Part shown: positions 37,062-47,313 of the stretch, in pieces
Layout: every line of letters begins with the position of its first letter
How positions within the stretch are numbered: the stretch's first letter is position 1
Origin: Cyanobacteriota bacterium
Lineage (GTDB): Bacteria; Cyanobacteriota; Cyanobacteriia; Cyanobacteriales; Microcoleaceae
DNA: 64,000 nucleotides
Reading direction: 5' to 3'
Assembly: GCA_025362325.1 (NCBI GenBank)
Contig: JANYGO010000158.1
Span: 1 to 64,000, forward strand
The notes under the pieces: model-generated
What the model saw: the letters and a program-made list of their open reading frames with translations, nothing else
What the model was told of the DNA's origin: nothing
Database searches by the model: none
Translations under genes and position numbers: made by a program

Positions 37062-37676
37062 TTACTTGCGATATTTTTCCTTCTGCATATTCTTTTTGAC
37101 AACCCACAAAACAAACCCGATGACAATAGTCACTGCAACTATTTTAGAAACCGGAGCCAAATAATCATCGACAAGCGCATAATTTTCGCCGAGTTTATAT
37201 CCGGCAAAAGTGAGGAAACTCACCCACAAAATAGTCCCGCCTGTTGAGTAGAGCAAAAACGGAATTAAAGGCATATTGTTGATGCCAGCGGGCAGGGAAA
37301 TCAGGGTGCGGACTCCGGGGACGAGGCGACACAAAAACACGGCTTTGTTGCCGTGTCTGTTAAACCATCTATTTGCTTTGTCAATATCGGCGCCGGATAC
37401 TGCGATCCATTTGCCGTATTTGTCGGCTAAATCCCTCAATCGTTCTTCGCTTAATAATTTACCCGCATAGTACCAGGGAAGTGCCCCTAAAACTGTGCCG
37501 ATCGTCCCTGCTGCGATCGCCAGTGACAACTGCATATCGCCCTTGGATGCGGTGAATCCTGCCAGCGGCATAATCAATTCTGAGGGGATGGGCGGGAAAA
37601 GGTTTTCTAAGAACATCAACAGTGCAATTCCCAGATAACCCATGGACTGCATTGTGTTAGTTATCCATTCAACCAT
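37062..37676 (-). CDS. DedA family membrane protein
   Basis: GIALLMFLENLFPPIPSELIMPLAGFTASKG, GKLLSEERLRDLADKYGKW, FLCRLVPGVRTLISLPAGINNMP. Confidence 0.92.
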   Translation of the reverse strand: MVEWITNTMQSMGYLGIALLMFLENLFPPIPSELIMPLAGFTASKGDMQLSLAIAAGTIGTVLGALPWYYAGKLLSEERLRDLADKYGKWIAVSGADIDKANRWFNRHGNKAVFLCRLVPGVRTLISLPAGINNMPLIPFLLYSTGGTILWVSFLTFAGYKLGENYALVDDYLAPVSKIVAVTIVIGFVLWVVKKNMQKEKYRK

Positions 37677-37704
37677 TTTGATTTAATAATTGGTAGTACG
37701 TACA

Positions 37705-37812
37705 GCAGAAGGAAGAAGGAAGAAGGAAGAAGGAAGAAGGAAGAAGGAAGAAGGAAGAAGAAGAAGAAGAAGAAATAAGAAAGAAAAAAGAAGAAGGAAG
37801 AAGGAAGGAATG
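37705..37812. repeat. Polypurine low-complexity tract (AAGAAGG)n/(GAA)n
   Basis: gaaggaagaaggaagaaggaagaagg...aagaagaagaagaaataag read directly. Confidence 0.95.
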
Positions 37813-37814
37813 CT

Positions 37815-37922
37815 CGTTCCTAGGCTTTGCCTGGGAACGCATATATAGAGGCTCTGCCTCCACTGCGAACCAGGGAGGCAGAGCCTCCGTCTATTCATTC
37901 CCAGGCCGAGCCTGGGAACTAG
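37815..37922. repeat. Dispersed repeat family B copies
   Basis: GTTCCTAGGCTTTGCCTGGGAACGCATATATAGAGGCTCTGCCTC...GGCAGAGCCTCC...TTCCCAGGCCGAGCCTGGGAA. Confidence 0.85.
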
Positions 37923-37931
37923 AAACTATGA

Positions 37932-39263
<1,332 letters not shown>

Positions 39264-39505
39264 CTATCTGCGGGCAAGTGCTGGTTTTTTACTCGATCGC
39301 GAAAAGGCGGTGCTAACCTTAAATTTTGATTGTGTGCGATCGGCGATATCAGCACCGCGCAGTCACCCACACAGCCAGAGTCCGTCGATGTTAGGTGTCA
39401 GGCGGAGTCAATCTTTTTTGTTAAGTAAATCCACCTAACTAAACGTAAAATACAGATCGCGAAAAAAGTTGCTGTGTTTGTCTTCTTCCTTCTTCCTTCT
39501 TCCTT

Positions 39506-40108
39506 CTACTTAGCGCGGCGTTCTTGAATTATATGAATAATCGAAGGCACAAAAGAAAGTACGATTATTCCGCCAACAATCGGCAGTAAATATTGGTCAA
39601 CTTGCTCTGGACGCATCGTCTGTCCCAAATAATAACCCAGCAGAGTTAGCCCCACCGTCCACAAAAACGCGCCGATCAGGTTGTAAAACATAAAAGTTTT
39701 GTATTTCATCGCCGCCACTCCCGCCACTATCGGTGCAAATGTGCGGACAATTGGCGTAAATCTCGCCATTACAACTGCTTTTTGACCGTGTTTTTCGTAG
39801 AAGTTTTCGGTTTTTTGTAAATATTCTTTTTTAAACATCCACGAATCTTCTTTCTCAAATAAGCGACGGCCCCAACGGTGTCCAGTTGCATAGCCAACAT
39901 TATCGCCAGCCACGGCGCAGACAAAACATCCAAAAATTAGCGTCCAAATATTCAGAGAGTTGGGTCCAGACGCTACAATTCCCGCAGCAAACAGCAAGCT
40001 GTCTCCCGGCAGAAAAAAACCGAACAGCAATCCGGATTCCGCGAACACAATAGCCCAAATTCCCAAATATCCGAAGGTTTTAATCAGTTGCTGCAAATCA
40101 AAATTCAT
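39506..40108 (-). CDS. DedA family membrane protein
   Basis: FAESGLLFGFFLPGDSLLFAAGIVAS, GDNVGYATGHRWGRRLFEKEDSWMFKKEYLQKTENFYEKHGQKAVVMARFTPIVRTFAPIVAGVAAM. Confidence 0.93.
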   Translation of the reverse strand: MNFDLQQLIKTFGYLGIWAIVFAESGLLFGFFLPGDSLLFAAGIVASGPNSLNIWTLIFGCFVCAVAGDNVGYATGHRWGRRLFEKEDSWMFKKEYLQKTENFYEKHGQKAVVMARFTPIVRTFAPIVAGVAAMKYKTFMFYNLIGAFLWTVGLTLLGYYLGQTMRPEQVDQYLLPIVGGIIVLSFVPSIIHIIQERRAK

Positions 40109-40262
40109 TTTTCTGTTTTTCCGGGGAAGGAACTAAGCAGTACATAAATGACATCTACGATATCATTCTCTGTTGAATCTAGCATAAAATGAGGAGCTGG
40201 CAAAATCAGCAATTAGCCAGCGATCGATTATTTGCCTAAAATTTTTTAGTTCAAATTTAACA

Positions 40263-41139
40263 ATGGGCGCAGTAGTTCAACAGATCCAAACTAGCTTGTT
40301 AAACCTCCTGGGTCAAGCGATCGAGGCAATGCCGTCCATAGCGGTGCGGCTGTGGTAGTTATTTTGCTCACCCGCACCGCAGCTAGGTTTGTGCGACGAT
40401 TGAGTTCGGCAGCTTCTGAACTTACTGTCAAAAGTTTGTCTTTGCGATCGCTCACGAGTGCAGATAGCCTTTGCCCTCACTTGGGCTGCTGGCAGTTCGC
40501 TCGCCTGCGTGATTGCTTTCCCTGTGCGTCCGGGAGACATCATCGGCTTGCTAGGATTGAGTTCAGTCGCTATTAGTTTCGCCTTCCAAGACATCTTCAA
40601 AAACTTTTTAGCACCCATATTGCTGCTGCACGAACCGTTTCAATTAGGCGATCAGATAGTTGTAGAAGGCTTTGAAGGTACAGTGGAAGAGATTTCGATG
40701 CGTTCAACTCAAATTCAGACTTATCAGGGAGAGCGAGTTATTGTGCCGAATGCGATCGTATTTACCAATTCAGTGCGGGTACTCACAGCGATGCCACACA
40801 GGCGAACAGACCTGCCTTTAATTTTAGACTACGATACCGAACCTTCCCGAGCAATTGAAACCTTAGTTCAAGCAATTTCTGAAGTCGAAGGCGTTTTGTC
40901 GCAACCAACGCCAGAAGTAGATATTTCAGGTCTTAACGATGGTTATTTGCATCTAATTGTCCGCTATTGGACGCTGCCGGAACTCTTCACAGGTGCGGCG
41001 GACAAAAACCCGGACTGTGATGGCGGTTAAAGCAGCGTGCGATCGAGCAGAGATTAAAATTCCTCAACCCGTACCCGTGAGTTTGTTTGACTTTCACTCG
41101 TCGAACAACTCTGCGTCAAATTCAGCTAGCAACGCATAA
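40263..41139 (+). pseudogene. MscS-family mechanosensitive ion channel, frameshifted
   Basis: MGAVVQQIQTSLLNLLGQAIEAMPSIAVRLW* then ORFs 40352-40576, 40458-41030 and 40957-41139; RPGDIIGLLGLSSVAISFAFQDIFKNFLAPILLLHEPFQLGDQIVVEGFEGTVEEISMRSTQIQTYQGERVIVPNA is MscS core. Confidence 0.82.
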
Positions 41140-41145
41140 TTAAGC

Positions 41146-41318
41146 TGCGAGATGGGGAGATGGGGAGAGTGGGAGAGGGGGAGATGGGGAGAGTGGGAGA
41201 GTGGGAGATGAGGAGAGTGGGAGATGAGGAGAGTGGGAGATGCGAAAAATCCTCTTTCTTCCCTCTTCCTTCTTGCCTCTTCCTTCTTCCTTCTTCCTTC
41301 TTCCTTCTTCCTTCTTAA
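41146..41318. repeat. Low-complexity G/A-rich (GGGAGA) and C/T-rich (CTTCTTC) tracts
   Basis: gagatggggagatggggagagtgggagag... and cttcttccttcttccttcttcc read directly. Confidence 0.93.
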
Positions 41319-41415
41319 ATCAAGCAAAAGGCGAGCCGATTTCCGATCGGCGCGCCTGCACATCATATTCTTTTTTGTCAAACGTAATTTAGTAGAGCAT
41401 TCCGGTTTAAAAAAA

Positions 41416-42120
41416 TTAGGAAGCTGTCTTGCTAGCGCGGCGGCGGCGTGCTGCAACCAAACCGCCGAAACCTAGAGCCAAACCAGTCATCGTAATCGGT
41501 TCGGGAACTGCTTCTGCGCTGACGGTGAAGTCTTGGAAGTCTTTGTCGTTGGCGTTACCGCGATCGTCAAAGGAGATTGTTGTGCCTCCGCCAAACAGAG
41601 AACTTGCTCCGTCTGTGAAATTTCCAGCAGCTTGGAAGCTGTTGGTTGTTTCTTTGCCGAGTGCGTTCCACAGGGGCGCTCCGCCAAACACAGCTTGCTG
41701 ACTGCCGGTAGAGGCGACGTTCAGGTTCAGCCCCGATGTCGAGTAGACCATGCCGGCGTCGCCGCTGGAGAGTCCTAAAGTGTAAACTTTATTGGCCAGG
41801 AATGTGAATGCTGCGGTGCCAGAACCCAAGACTGTATTGCCCAGAGTTCCTTTCCATTCGTTGGCGGAGCCGTTGTCTGAGGATTTAGTTTCCGAAAATA
41901 AGTCGGCAACTTTAGAGAGTGTAAAGCCGTTCACGTCGTAAATTCCCAAAGAGGATTGGTACATACCGTGAGATTCTTTGAAGTTAAAGTTGACACTTGT
42001 ATCTTCTTTGAAGCTGATGCCGTTGGTACCAAAGGAGAAGGCATGAGCTGGAGCTGCGGCGCCCAACATAGCTGTGGCGGCTGCGGTAGCTGTTAGGACT
42101 GATAAGAGTTTGGTATTCAT
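41416..42120 (-). CDS. PEP-CTERM sorting domain-containing secreted protein
   Basis: Signal peptide MNTKLLSVLTATAAATAMLGAAAPAHA; C-terminal AVPEPITMTGLALGFGGLVAARRRRASKTAS. Confidence 0.9.
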   Translation of the reverse strand: MNTKLLSVLTATAAATAMLGAAAPAHAFSFGTNGISFKEDTSVNFNFKESHGMYQSSLGIYDVNGFTLSKVADLFSETKSSDNGSANEWKGTLGNTVLGSGTAAFTFLANKVYTLGLSSGDAGMVYSTSGLNLNVASTGSQQAVFGGAPLWNALGKETTNSFQAAGNFTDGASSLFGGGTTISFDDRGNANDKDFQDFTVSAEAVPEPITMTGLALGFGGLVAARRRRASKTAS

Positions 42121-42744
42121 AACTGCTGCCTGGTGTGCGAGGACGTTAATATGTTTATTATGCGATACTTTGTTGGTGTTTGTGGCTTTTTCGGCTATTT
42201 TGACAGACTCTTTATCAAGTCTTTACACATCCTTTACAAATGCTGTCCATTGCATCTGAACTGCGGGCGATCGCTCTTTAAAAATAAACAAAATAATTAT
42301 CACAATTGTGGACTGAAACCGGGCAGTCGGGGGGAGGGAGCGCGAATATCCCAACTGATTTTGGTCGGGTTTATCCTAATTTTTATTTAAATTGACCTGA
42401 GAGATTCTCGATAGCAAACACTTACGTATAAACACTGTGGCACCAGCGTTAACTGAGCGTTACAAAAGTTTTATATTAACCAGAAACTGGGATTATTTGT
42501 TTTTTTTGGACTTACGTAGGTCAGTTAAAGTAGTTTAGGGATGGGGTAAATTACGTACAAACTGCGATCGCGATCGTTGACATTTGTTGGTGAAATTAGG
42601 GAAAGTCCGTGCCGCCGACAGCTCCCAAAAATGCGATCGCCAGCCGGCGATGGGAGCAAATTGAAGCGATAGAACAGCGGATTTCTCCTCAACAAATAGC
42701 GTATATAGAAGCTCTCGTCAAGTCCCCTATCGCGATCGACAGCA

Positions 42745-43344
42745 TCAAAACAGACCGCTGTAGCGTTCCTCAGCCCAGGGTTCGCCCCGGCGGTGGTAGC
42801 CGTTGCGTTCCCAAAAACCGAGTTGTTCGGTTTCTGTAAACTCCAGGCCGTTAATCCATTTAGCGCTTTTCCAGGCGTACAAGTGCGGAACTACCAGCCG
42901 CATCGGGCCGCCGTGGTCGGGGGATAGGGGTTCCCCGAAGACGGTGTGGGCGAAAAAGTTTTCTTCTCGCAGGAAGTCGGCGCGAGCAATGTTAGTGGTG
43001 TAGTCGCCGTAGCAGTGCTCGACGATGTGGCCGGCGGAGCGATCAAGTTCTACGCAGTTCATGAAGTCTGTGACTTTGACTCCCGTCCACTGCACGTCTA
43101 GTTTCGACCAGCGGGTGACGCAGTGAAAATCCGCAGTAAAATTACTTTGGGGCATGGCCTGGAAGTCCGACCAAGTGAAGGTTTTTGGTTTTGCCAATCC
43201 CCAGACTTTCAATTCCCAAGTCTCAATGCTGACGGATGGTGTATCGCCGTAAGTCAGCACGGGAAAGCCGTTGGCGAGGTATTGACCCGGCGGGACGCGA
43301 TCGCTATTTTCTGATTCTGGCTTACGAAAAAATTTGCCCTGCAT
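42745..43344 (-). CDS. Sulfite oxidase-like molybdopterin oxidoreductase
   Basis: VWGLAKPKTFTWSDFQAMPQSNFTADFHCVTRWSKLDVQWTGVKVTDFM, HGGPMRLVVPHLYAWKSAKWINGLEF. Confidence 0.9.
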   Translation of the reverse strand: MQGKFFRKPESENSDRVPPGQYLANGFPVLTYGDTPSVSIETWELKVWGLAKPKTFTWSDFQAMPQSNFTADFHCVTRWSKLDVQWTGVKVTDFMNCVELDRSAGHIVEHCYGDYTTNIARADFLREENFFAHTVFGEPLSPDHGGPMRLVVPHLYAWKSAKWINGLEFTETEQLGFWERNGYHRRGEPWAEERYSGLF

Positions 43345-43651
43345 TGATTCACGCTCTACAGTAACTGACTGCAACAATCAGTATAACTTGCAGAGATAGG
43401 CGCACCGCAATTCATCTCAAGGTAGAAGGCTTTCATCACTTATGCAGAAAGAATAATCCCCCAATTCTGACCAAGGCGAGCCTACTTCTGCCTTTGGAGA
43501 GAGCCCAAGCTAAAAATTAAAAAATTATTGCTTCAGCGTATTAATTCTCTAACCTTAAATCTTAGCGCAATTTAATTGTGCATTTCCGAATCTTTGATGT
43601 ATCGTTACAATATGCTGATATGCCATAAAAAAAATTGATGGGGTAAAAACC

Positions 43652-43885
43652 ATGATCGCAACTTGCTTAATTCCATTGACCGTCTGCTTGATTGCTGGGT
43701 GGGTGACTGCTGGGACTGACGACAGAACGCTAGACGGGATTCCGGCTCCCATAGCTGCAATTATTGGGGTGTGTTCGTTAATTTGGTTTGTGGCGGTGTG
43801 TCCTTGGCCTGTTGAACTCGCTCTAGTCTTGGCGGTGCTGGTTTGGGGCAGAGCTTACCTGAAAGATATATTGAATGTAAGCTGA
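43652..43885 (+). CDS. Small membrane protein of unknown function
   Basis: 77-aa ORF with two or three hydrophobic segments, GTDDRTLDGIPAPIAAIIGVCSLIWFVAVCPWPVELALVLAVLVWGRAYL. Confidence 0.5.
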   Translation: MIATCLIPLTVCLIAGWVTAGTDDRTLDGIPAPIAAIIGVCSLIWFVAVCPWPVELALVLAVLVWGRAYLKDILNVS

Positions 43886-44144
43886 ATTTTCAGGGCTAGC
43901 GCTCCTAGATTTGCAGGAGCGCGATCGGGTGCTTCTACTTTTATTTAATAATTTTCCGTTTTGGCTATTGTTTGGGTTGTGTTTTTAAAGGAAGCTGGAA
44001 CGGCTCAAGCGACTCCTGTATCGTTGAAATTCAATTGAGATATTTCGATTAAAAATTAAAAGATCGAGGCGATCGTTCGATCGCACATAATATAAGGTGC
44101 AACGTCAGCACCTTATACTATGGAGTAAGTAAAATAGCGAGCTA

Positions 44145-44840
44145 TTAAATTGGCAAGCGATCGATATCTTTGTTAGAACCAATTACTACTATTGATGTCC
44201 CCTTTGTCAAACGTTCAGTTGGCGGGAAATTAATCTCAAACTTGTTAGCGCGATTTACTGCTAGCAGGTTTAAACCGTAATTGCGCCGGAGTTCTAATTC
44301 GGCGATCGTTTTGCCGTCAAATTTTTCGGGAACTAGCAACTCAACTATACTGTGATCTGGGTCGAGGTCAAAGCGTTCGAGAATGCTGGGTTGGGCGAGC
44401 GATCGGGCGATCGAGCAGCCCATTTCGTGTTCGGGAAAGATCACCCGATCGGCCCCGACTTTTTTTAACAGTTTGACGTGGATTTCGCTGGAAGCTTTCG
44501 CCACTACGCGCGCCACTCCCCCTTCTTTGAGATTGAGGGTGGTAACGACGCTTTCTTGAACGTAATTGCCAATTGCCACAATTACTGTATCTAGTTCAAA
44601 AATGCCAGCTTCTTTGAGGGCGGCGGGTTCGGTTGAGTCTAATTGCAAAGCGTGGGATACGATGCGATCGGCCAAGACTCGATCGACCCGTTTTTTGTCG
44701 CAGTCAACTCCCAAAACTTCGTATCCCATGTTGTGCAGCGTCGCGCACGCAGCCCGCCCGAAACGCCCCAGCCCGATCGCTGCAAATTGCTTGTTGCTAG
44801 CACCCAAATTGTTAAAAAACCTCAATGATGACAAATCCAC
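44145..44840 (-). CDS. ktrA: TrkA/KtrA-type potassium channel regulatory subunit
   Basis: QFAAIGLGRFGRAACATLHNMGYEVLGVDCDKKRVD...VRVVAKASSEIHVKLLKKVGADRVIFPEHEMG; TrkA-C at C-terminus. Confidence 0.9.
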   Translation of the reverse strand: MDLSSLRFFNNLGASNKQFAAIGLGRFGRAACATLHNMGYEVLGVDCDKKRVDRVLADRIVSHALQLDSTEPAALKEAGIFELDTVIVAIGNYVQESVVTTLNLKEGGVARVVAKASSEIHVKLLKKVGADRVIFPEHEMGCSIARSLAQPSILERFDLDPDHSIVELLVPEKFDGKTIAELELRRNYGLNLLAVNRANKFEINFPPTERLTKGTSIVVIGSNKDIDRLPI

Positions 44841-44983
44841 AGGTGCTCTCTATTTTACTTGAATAGGACTTAGGCACGGGTGCTGAGAAACCGGTTTTTT
44901 TTGGCAGAGAAGACGCATTACAGCCCTTGAACCGGGCAAAAAACCCGGTTTCTGAAGGTTTTGATGCGTAATTTTTGGTAAAT

Positions 44984-46318
44984 TTAACCGACCAGCAAAT
45001 TGCTTTCTGGATAACGAATGTCGCTAGGTTTGCTTTCGGCCCCAAACGCCGACATTACTAGCAAAACTCCTACTCTACCCGCATACATAGTAGCAATTAA
45101 AGTCAGTTTTGACAAGATTGAAAGGTTGGCAGTGATGCCGGTTGAATAGCCGACAGTGCCGAAAGCGGATGTTACTTCAAACAGTATTTGCAGAAAAAAC
45201 AAGTTTAAATCGCTTAAAGCAATAATCGCGGTAGCGCCAGCAACTAAAATCCCCGAACCTACCGTTACTGCTACGGCCCTTAAAATCAATGCAGTGGGAA
45301 TTTTTCGCTGGTAACAGAGCACTTCTTCTCTGCCGCGCAGCACGGCATCCCTACAGCTTAACAATACTCGAAAACTGGTGATTTTGATGCCGCCTGCCAT
45401 GCTGCCGGGGCCACCTCCAACAAACATTAGACCGATGATAATAAACAGAGAAGCTTGGTGCATTTTGCCAATGTCAACGGTGTTAAAACCGGAGGTGCGG
45501 GCGGCGCAGGCGTGAAACCAAGCGGCCATCAATTTTTGTTGCCAATTTAAGGGGCCGAAAGTATCTGGGTTGTAACATTCTGCCACCAGCAGCGATAAAG
45601 TGCCGAAAACTAATAGAAAAAAAGTTGTGCTGACAACGATTTTGAAATTGAGGCCAAAAACTGTGCAGGTAGATTTTCGGGTGAGGCGATCGCGCAGCCA
45701 CACCAGCAGTTCTACGATTACTTGATATCCGATTCCGCCCAAAATAATTAAGCCTGTTATGGTAAAATTTAAAATGGGCGATCGGGCGTAATCCATGAAA
45801 CTATTTGAGAACAAACTGTAACTGCCATTGGTAAAAGCGCTGACGCTGTGAAAAATAGCCAACCACAGCCCGTAATTAAATCCGTAATCTGGCACAAAAA
45901 CTAGCATCAACAGCAGCACACCGACACTCTCAAACAGCAGCGTTGTCACAATGATCGATCGAACTAAATCCAATCCGCCGCCCATCCCCGGCAGATCTAG
46001 CGATTGTTGAATAGCCATTTTATCTTGCAAGCTAAACCTGCGCCTCAGTAGCAACAGCAGAAAGGTGGTTGATGTCATGTAACCGAGGCCGCCTACCTGC
46101 ATCAGGAGCAAAATAAATAGCTGACCCCAAAAAGAATAGTATTTCCCCACATCTACTACAGACAATCCGGTGACGCAGGCGGCAGATGTAGAACTAAATA
46201 GTGCTGTTACTAAATCGCTACCATTCCCGTCACTTGTGGAGAAAGGCATCATCAACAACAGAGTTCCTGCGGCAATGAGGGCTAGAAAGCCCAAGCAAAT
46301 AGTTCGGGAGACAGTCAT
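44984..46318 (-). CDS. ktrB: TrkH/KtrB-type potassium transporter
   Basis: TALFSSTSAACVTGLSVVDVGKYYSFWGQ, HSVSAFTNGSYSLFSNS, RTSGFNTVDIGKMHQASLFIIIGLMFVGGGPGSMAGGIKITSFRVL. Start set at MTVSRTICLGFL because upstream codons lie in a heptamer repeat. Confidence 0.92.
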   Translation of the reverse strand: MTVSRTICLGFLALIAAGTLLLMMPFSTSDGNGSDLVTALFSSTSAACVTGLSVVDVGKYYSFWGQLFILLLMQVGGLGYMTSTTFLLLLLRRRFSLQDKMAIQQSLDLPGMGGGLDLVRSIIVTTLLFESVGVLLLMLVFVPDYGFNYGLWLAIFHSVSAFTNGSYSLFSNSFMDYARSPILNFTITGLIILGGIGYQVIVELLVWLRDRLTRKSTCTVFGLNFKIVVSTTFFLLVFGTLSLLVAECYNPDTFGPLNWQQKLMAAWFHACAARTSGFNTVDIGKMHQASLFIIIGLMFVGGGPGSMAGGIKITSFRVLLSCRDAVLRGREEVLCYQRKIPTALILRAVAVTVGSGILVAGATAIIALSDLNLFFLQILFEVTSAFGTVGYSTGITANLSILSKLTLIATMYAGRVGVLLVMSAFGAESKPSDIRYPESNLLVG

Positions 46319-46348
46319 TCGATTTTGGATTTTGGATTTTGGATTTTC
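46319..46348. repeat. Heptanucleotide tandem repeat (GATTTTG)n
   Basis: gattttggattttggattttggattttcgatt read directly, between secF and the likely ktrB start. Confidence 0.9.
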
Positions 46349-46374
46349 GATTGAAGAAGTGGGAATTGCGCTGC

Positions 46375-47310
46375 TCAAACTAAGGTTATAGTGGGGCGAA
46401 TTCGCACTCGCCACCAAGCCAAAAAAGCGCTAGCAATGAAAATGCTGGAGTACGCTCCCATTGTAAATCCAATAATCAAAGTTAAAGCAAAGTTTTTGAT
46501 AGTTTCTCCGCCGAACAGAAACAGCGAAAATAAAGTCAGCAAGGTAGCAAAAACTGTATTGATCGAACGGGACAGCGACTGCGTGACTGAATCGTCAACG
46601 ATTTGCTCAATTGGCTGGTCAGGATGAAGTTTGATATTTTCCCTAACTCGATCGTAAATCACCACAGTATCTTGCACGGAAAAACCGGAAATCGTCAGCA
46701 GCGCCACAATAAACAAGCTGTCAGCTTCCAGTCCCAACACCAGCCCCAAAATCGAAAAAATTCCCACAGTCATCAAAATATCGTGAAGCAGCGCAACCAG
46801 GGCAAAAAAGGCATAGTCGAACTGAAAGCGAAAAGTCAAGTAAGTAACAATTCCCAAAAACGAAACCCCAAGGGCGAGCAATCCCGAGTTCAAAAGCTGC
46901 CGCCCAATCGTTGGCCCGACGGTATCAATTTTAGTTTGGGCGGGAGCGAAAGCGCCAATTTTTTCAGTTAAAGCTGTTTGAAGTTTAGTGCGCTGCTCAA
47001 CATCCAAAGGTACTGTGCGAATCGAGGCTGCACGCTGTTGTGTACCGATAATTTGAATGCTGCTGCTTGCCAAATTTTGCTCTGCGAGAACGCCCCGCAC
47101 GGTACTGAGATCGAGGGGCTTAGTACAGTTATTCGGTTGAGTGCAGTCCAACTCAAACTGCAACCGAGTACCGCCAATAAAATCAAGTCCGGGGCGGATA
47201 ATAACACCGAACTGGTGGAGGGATATCGCCATAGCAATGAAGCCGCTGAGAATGATTGTGGCTGAGATAGTCCACCAGTAGCGCTGCTGTTTGATGACGC
47301 TGAATTTCAT
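46375..47310 (-). CDS. secF: Protein translocase subunit SecF
   Basis: GLDFIGGTRLQFEL, TVGPTIGRQLLNSGLLALGVSFLGIVTYLTFRFQFDYAFFALVALLHDILMTVG, GFSVQDTVVIYDRVREN, SRSINTVFATLLTL. Confidence 0.93.
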   Translation of the reverse strand: MKFSVIKQQRYWWTISATIILSGFIAMAISLHQFGVIIRPGLDFIGGTRLQFELDCTQPNNCTKPLDLSTVRGVLAEQNLASSSIQIIGTQQRAASIRTVPLDVEQRTKLQTALTEKIGAFAPAQTKIDTVGPTIGRQLLNSGLLALGVSFLGIVTYLTFRFQFDYAFFALVALLHDILMTVGIFSILGLVLGLEADSLFIVALLTISGFSVQDTVVIYDRVRENIKLHPDQPIEQIVDDSVTQSLSRSINTVFATLLTLFSLFLFGGETIKNFALTLIIGFTMGAYSSIFIASAFLAWWRVRIRPTITLV

Positions 47311-47313
47311 TAT

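Noticed and set aside
42609-42839. ORF 42609-42839 plus (MPPTAPKNAIASRRWEQIEAIEQRIS...)
   Set aside because: The first ~45 codons look plausible, but the rest runs antisense into the sulfite-oxidase-like gene. Insufficient support for a CDS.
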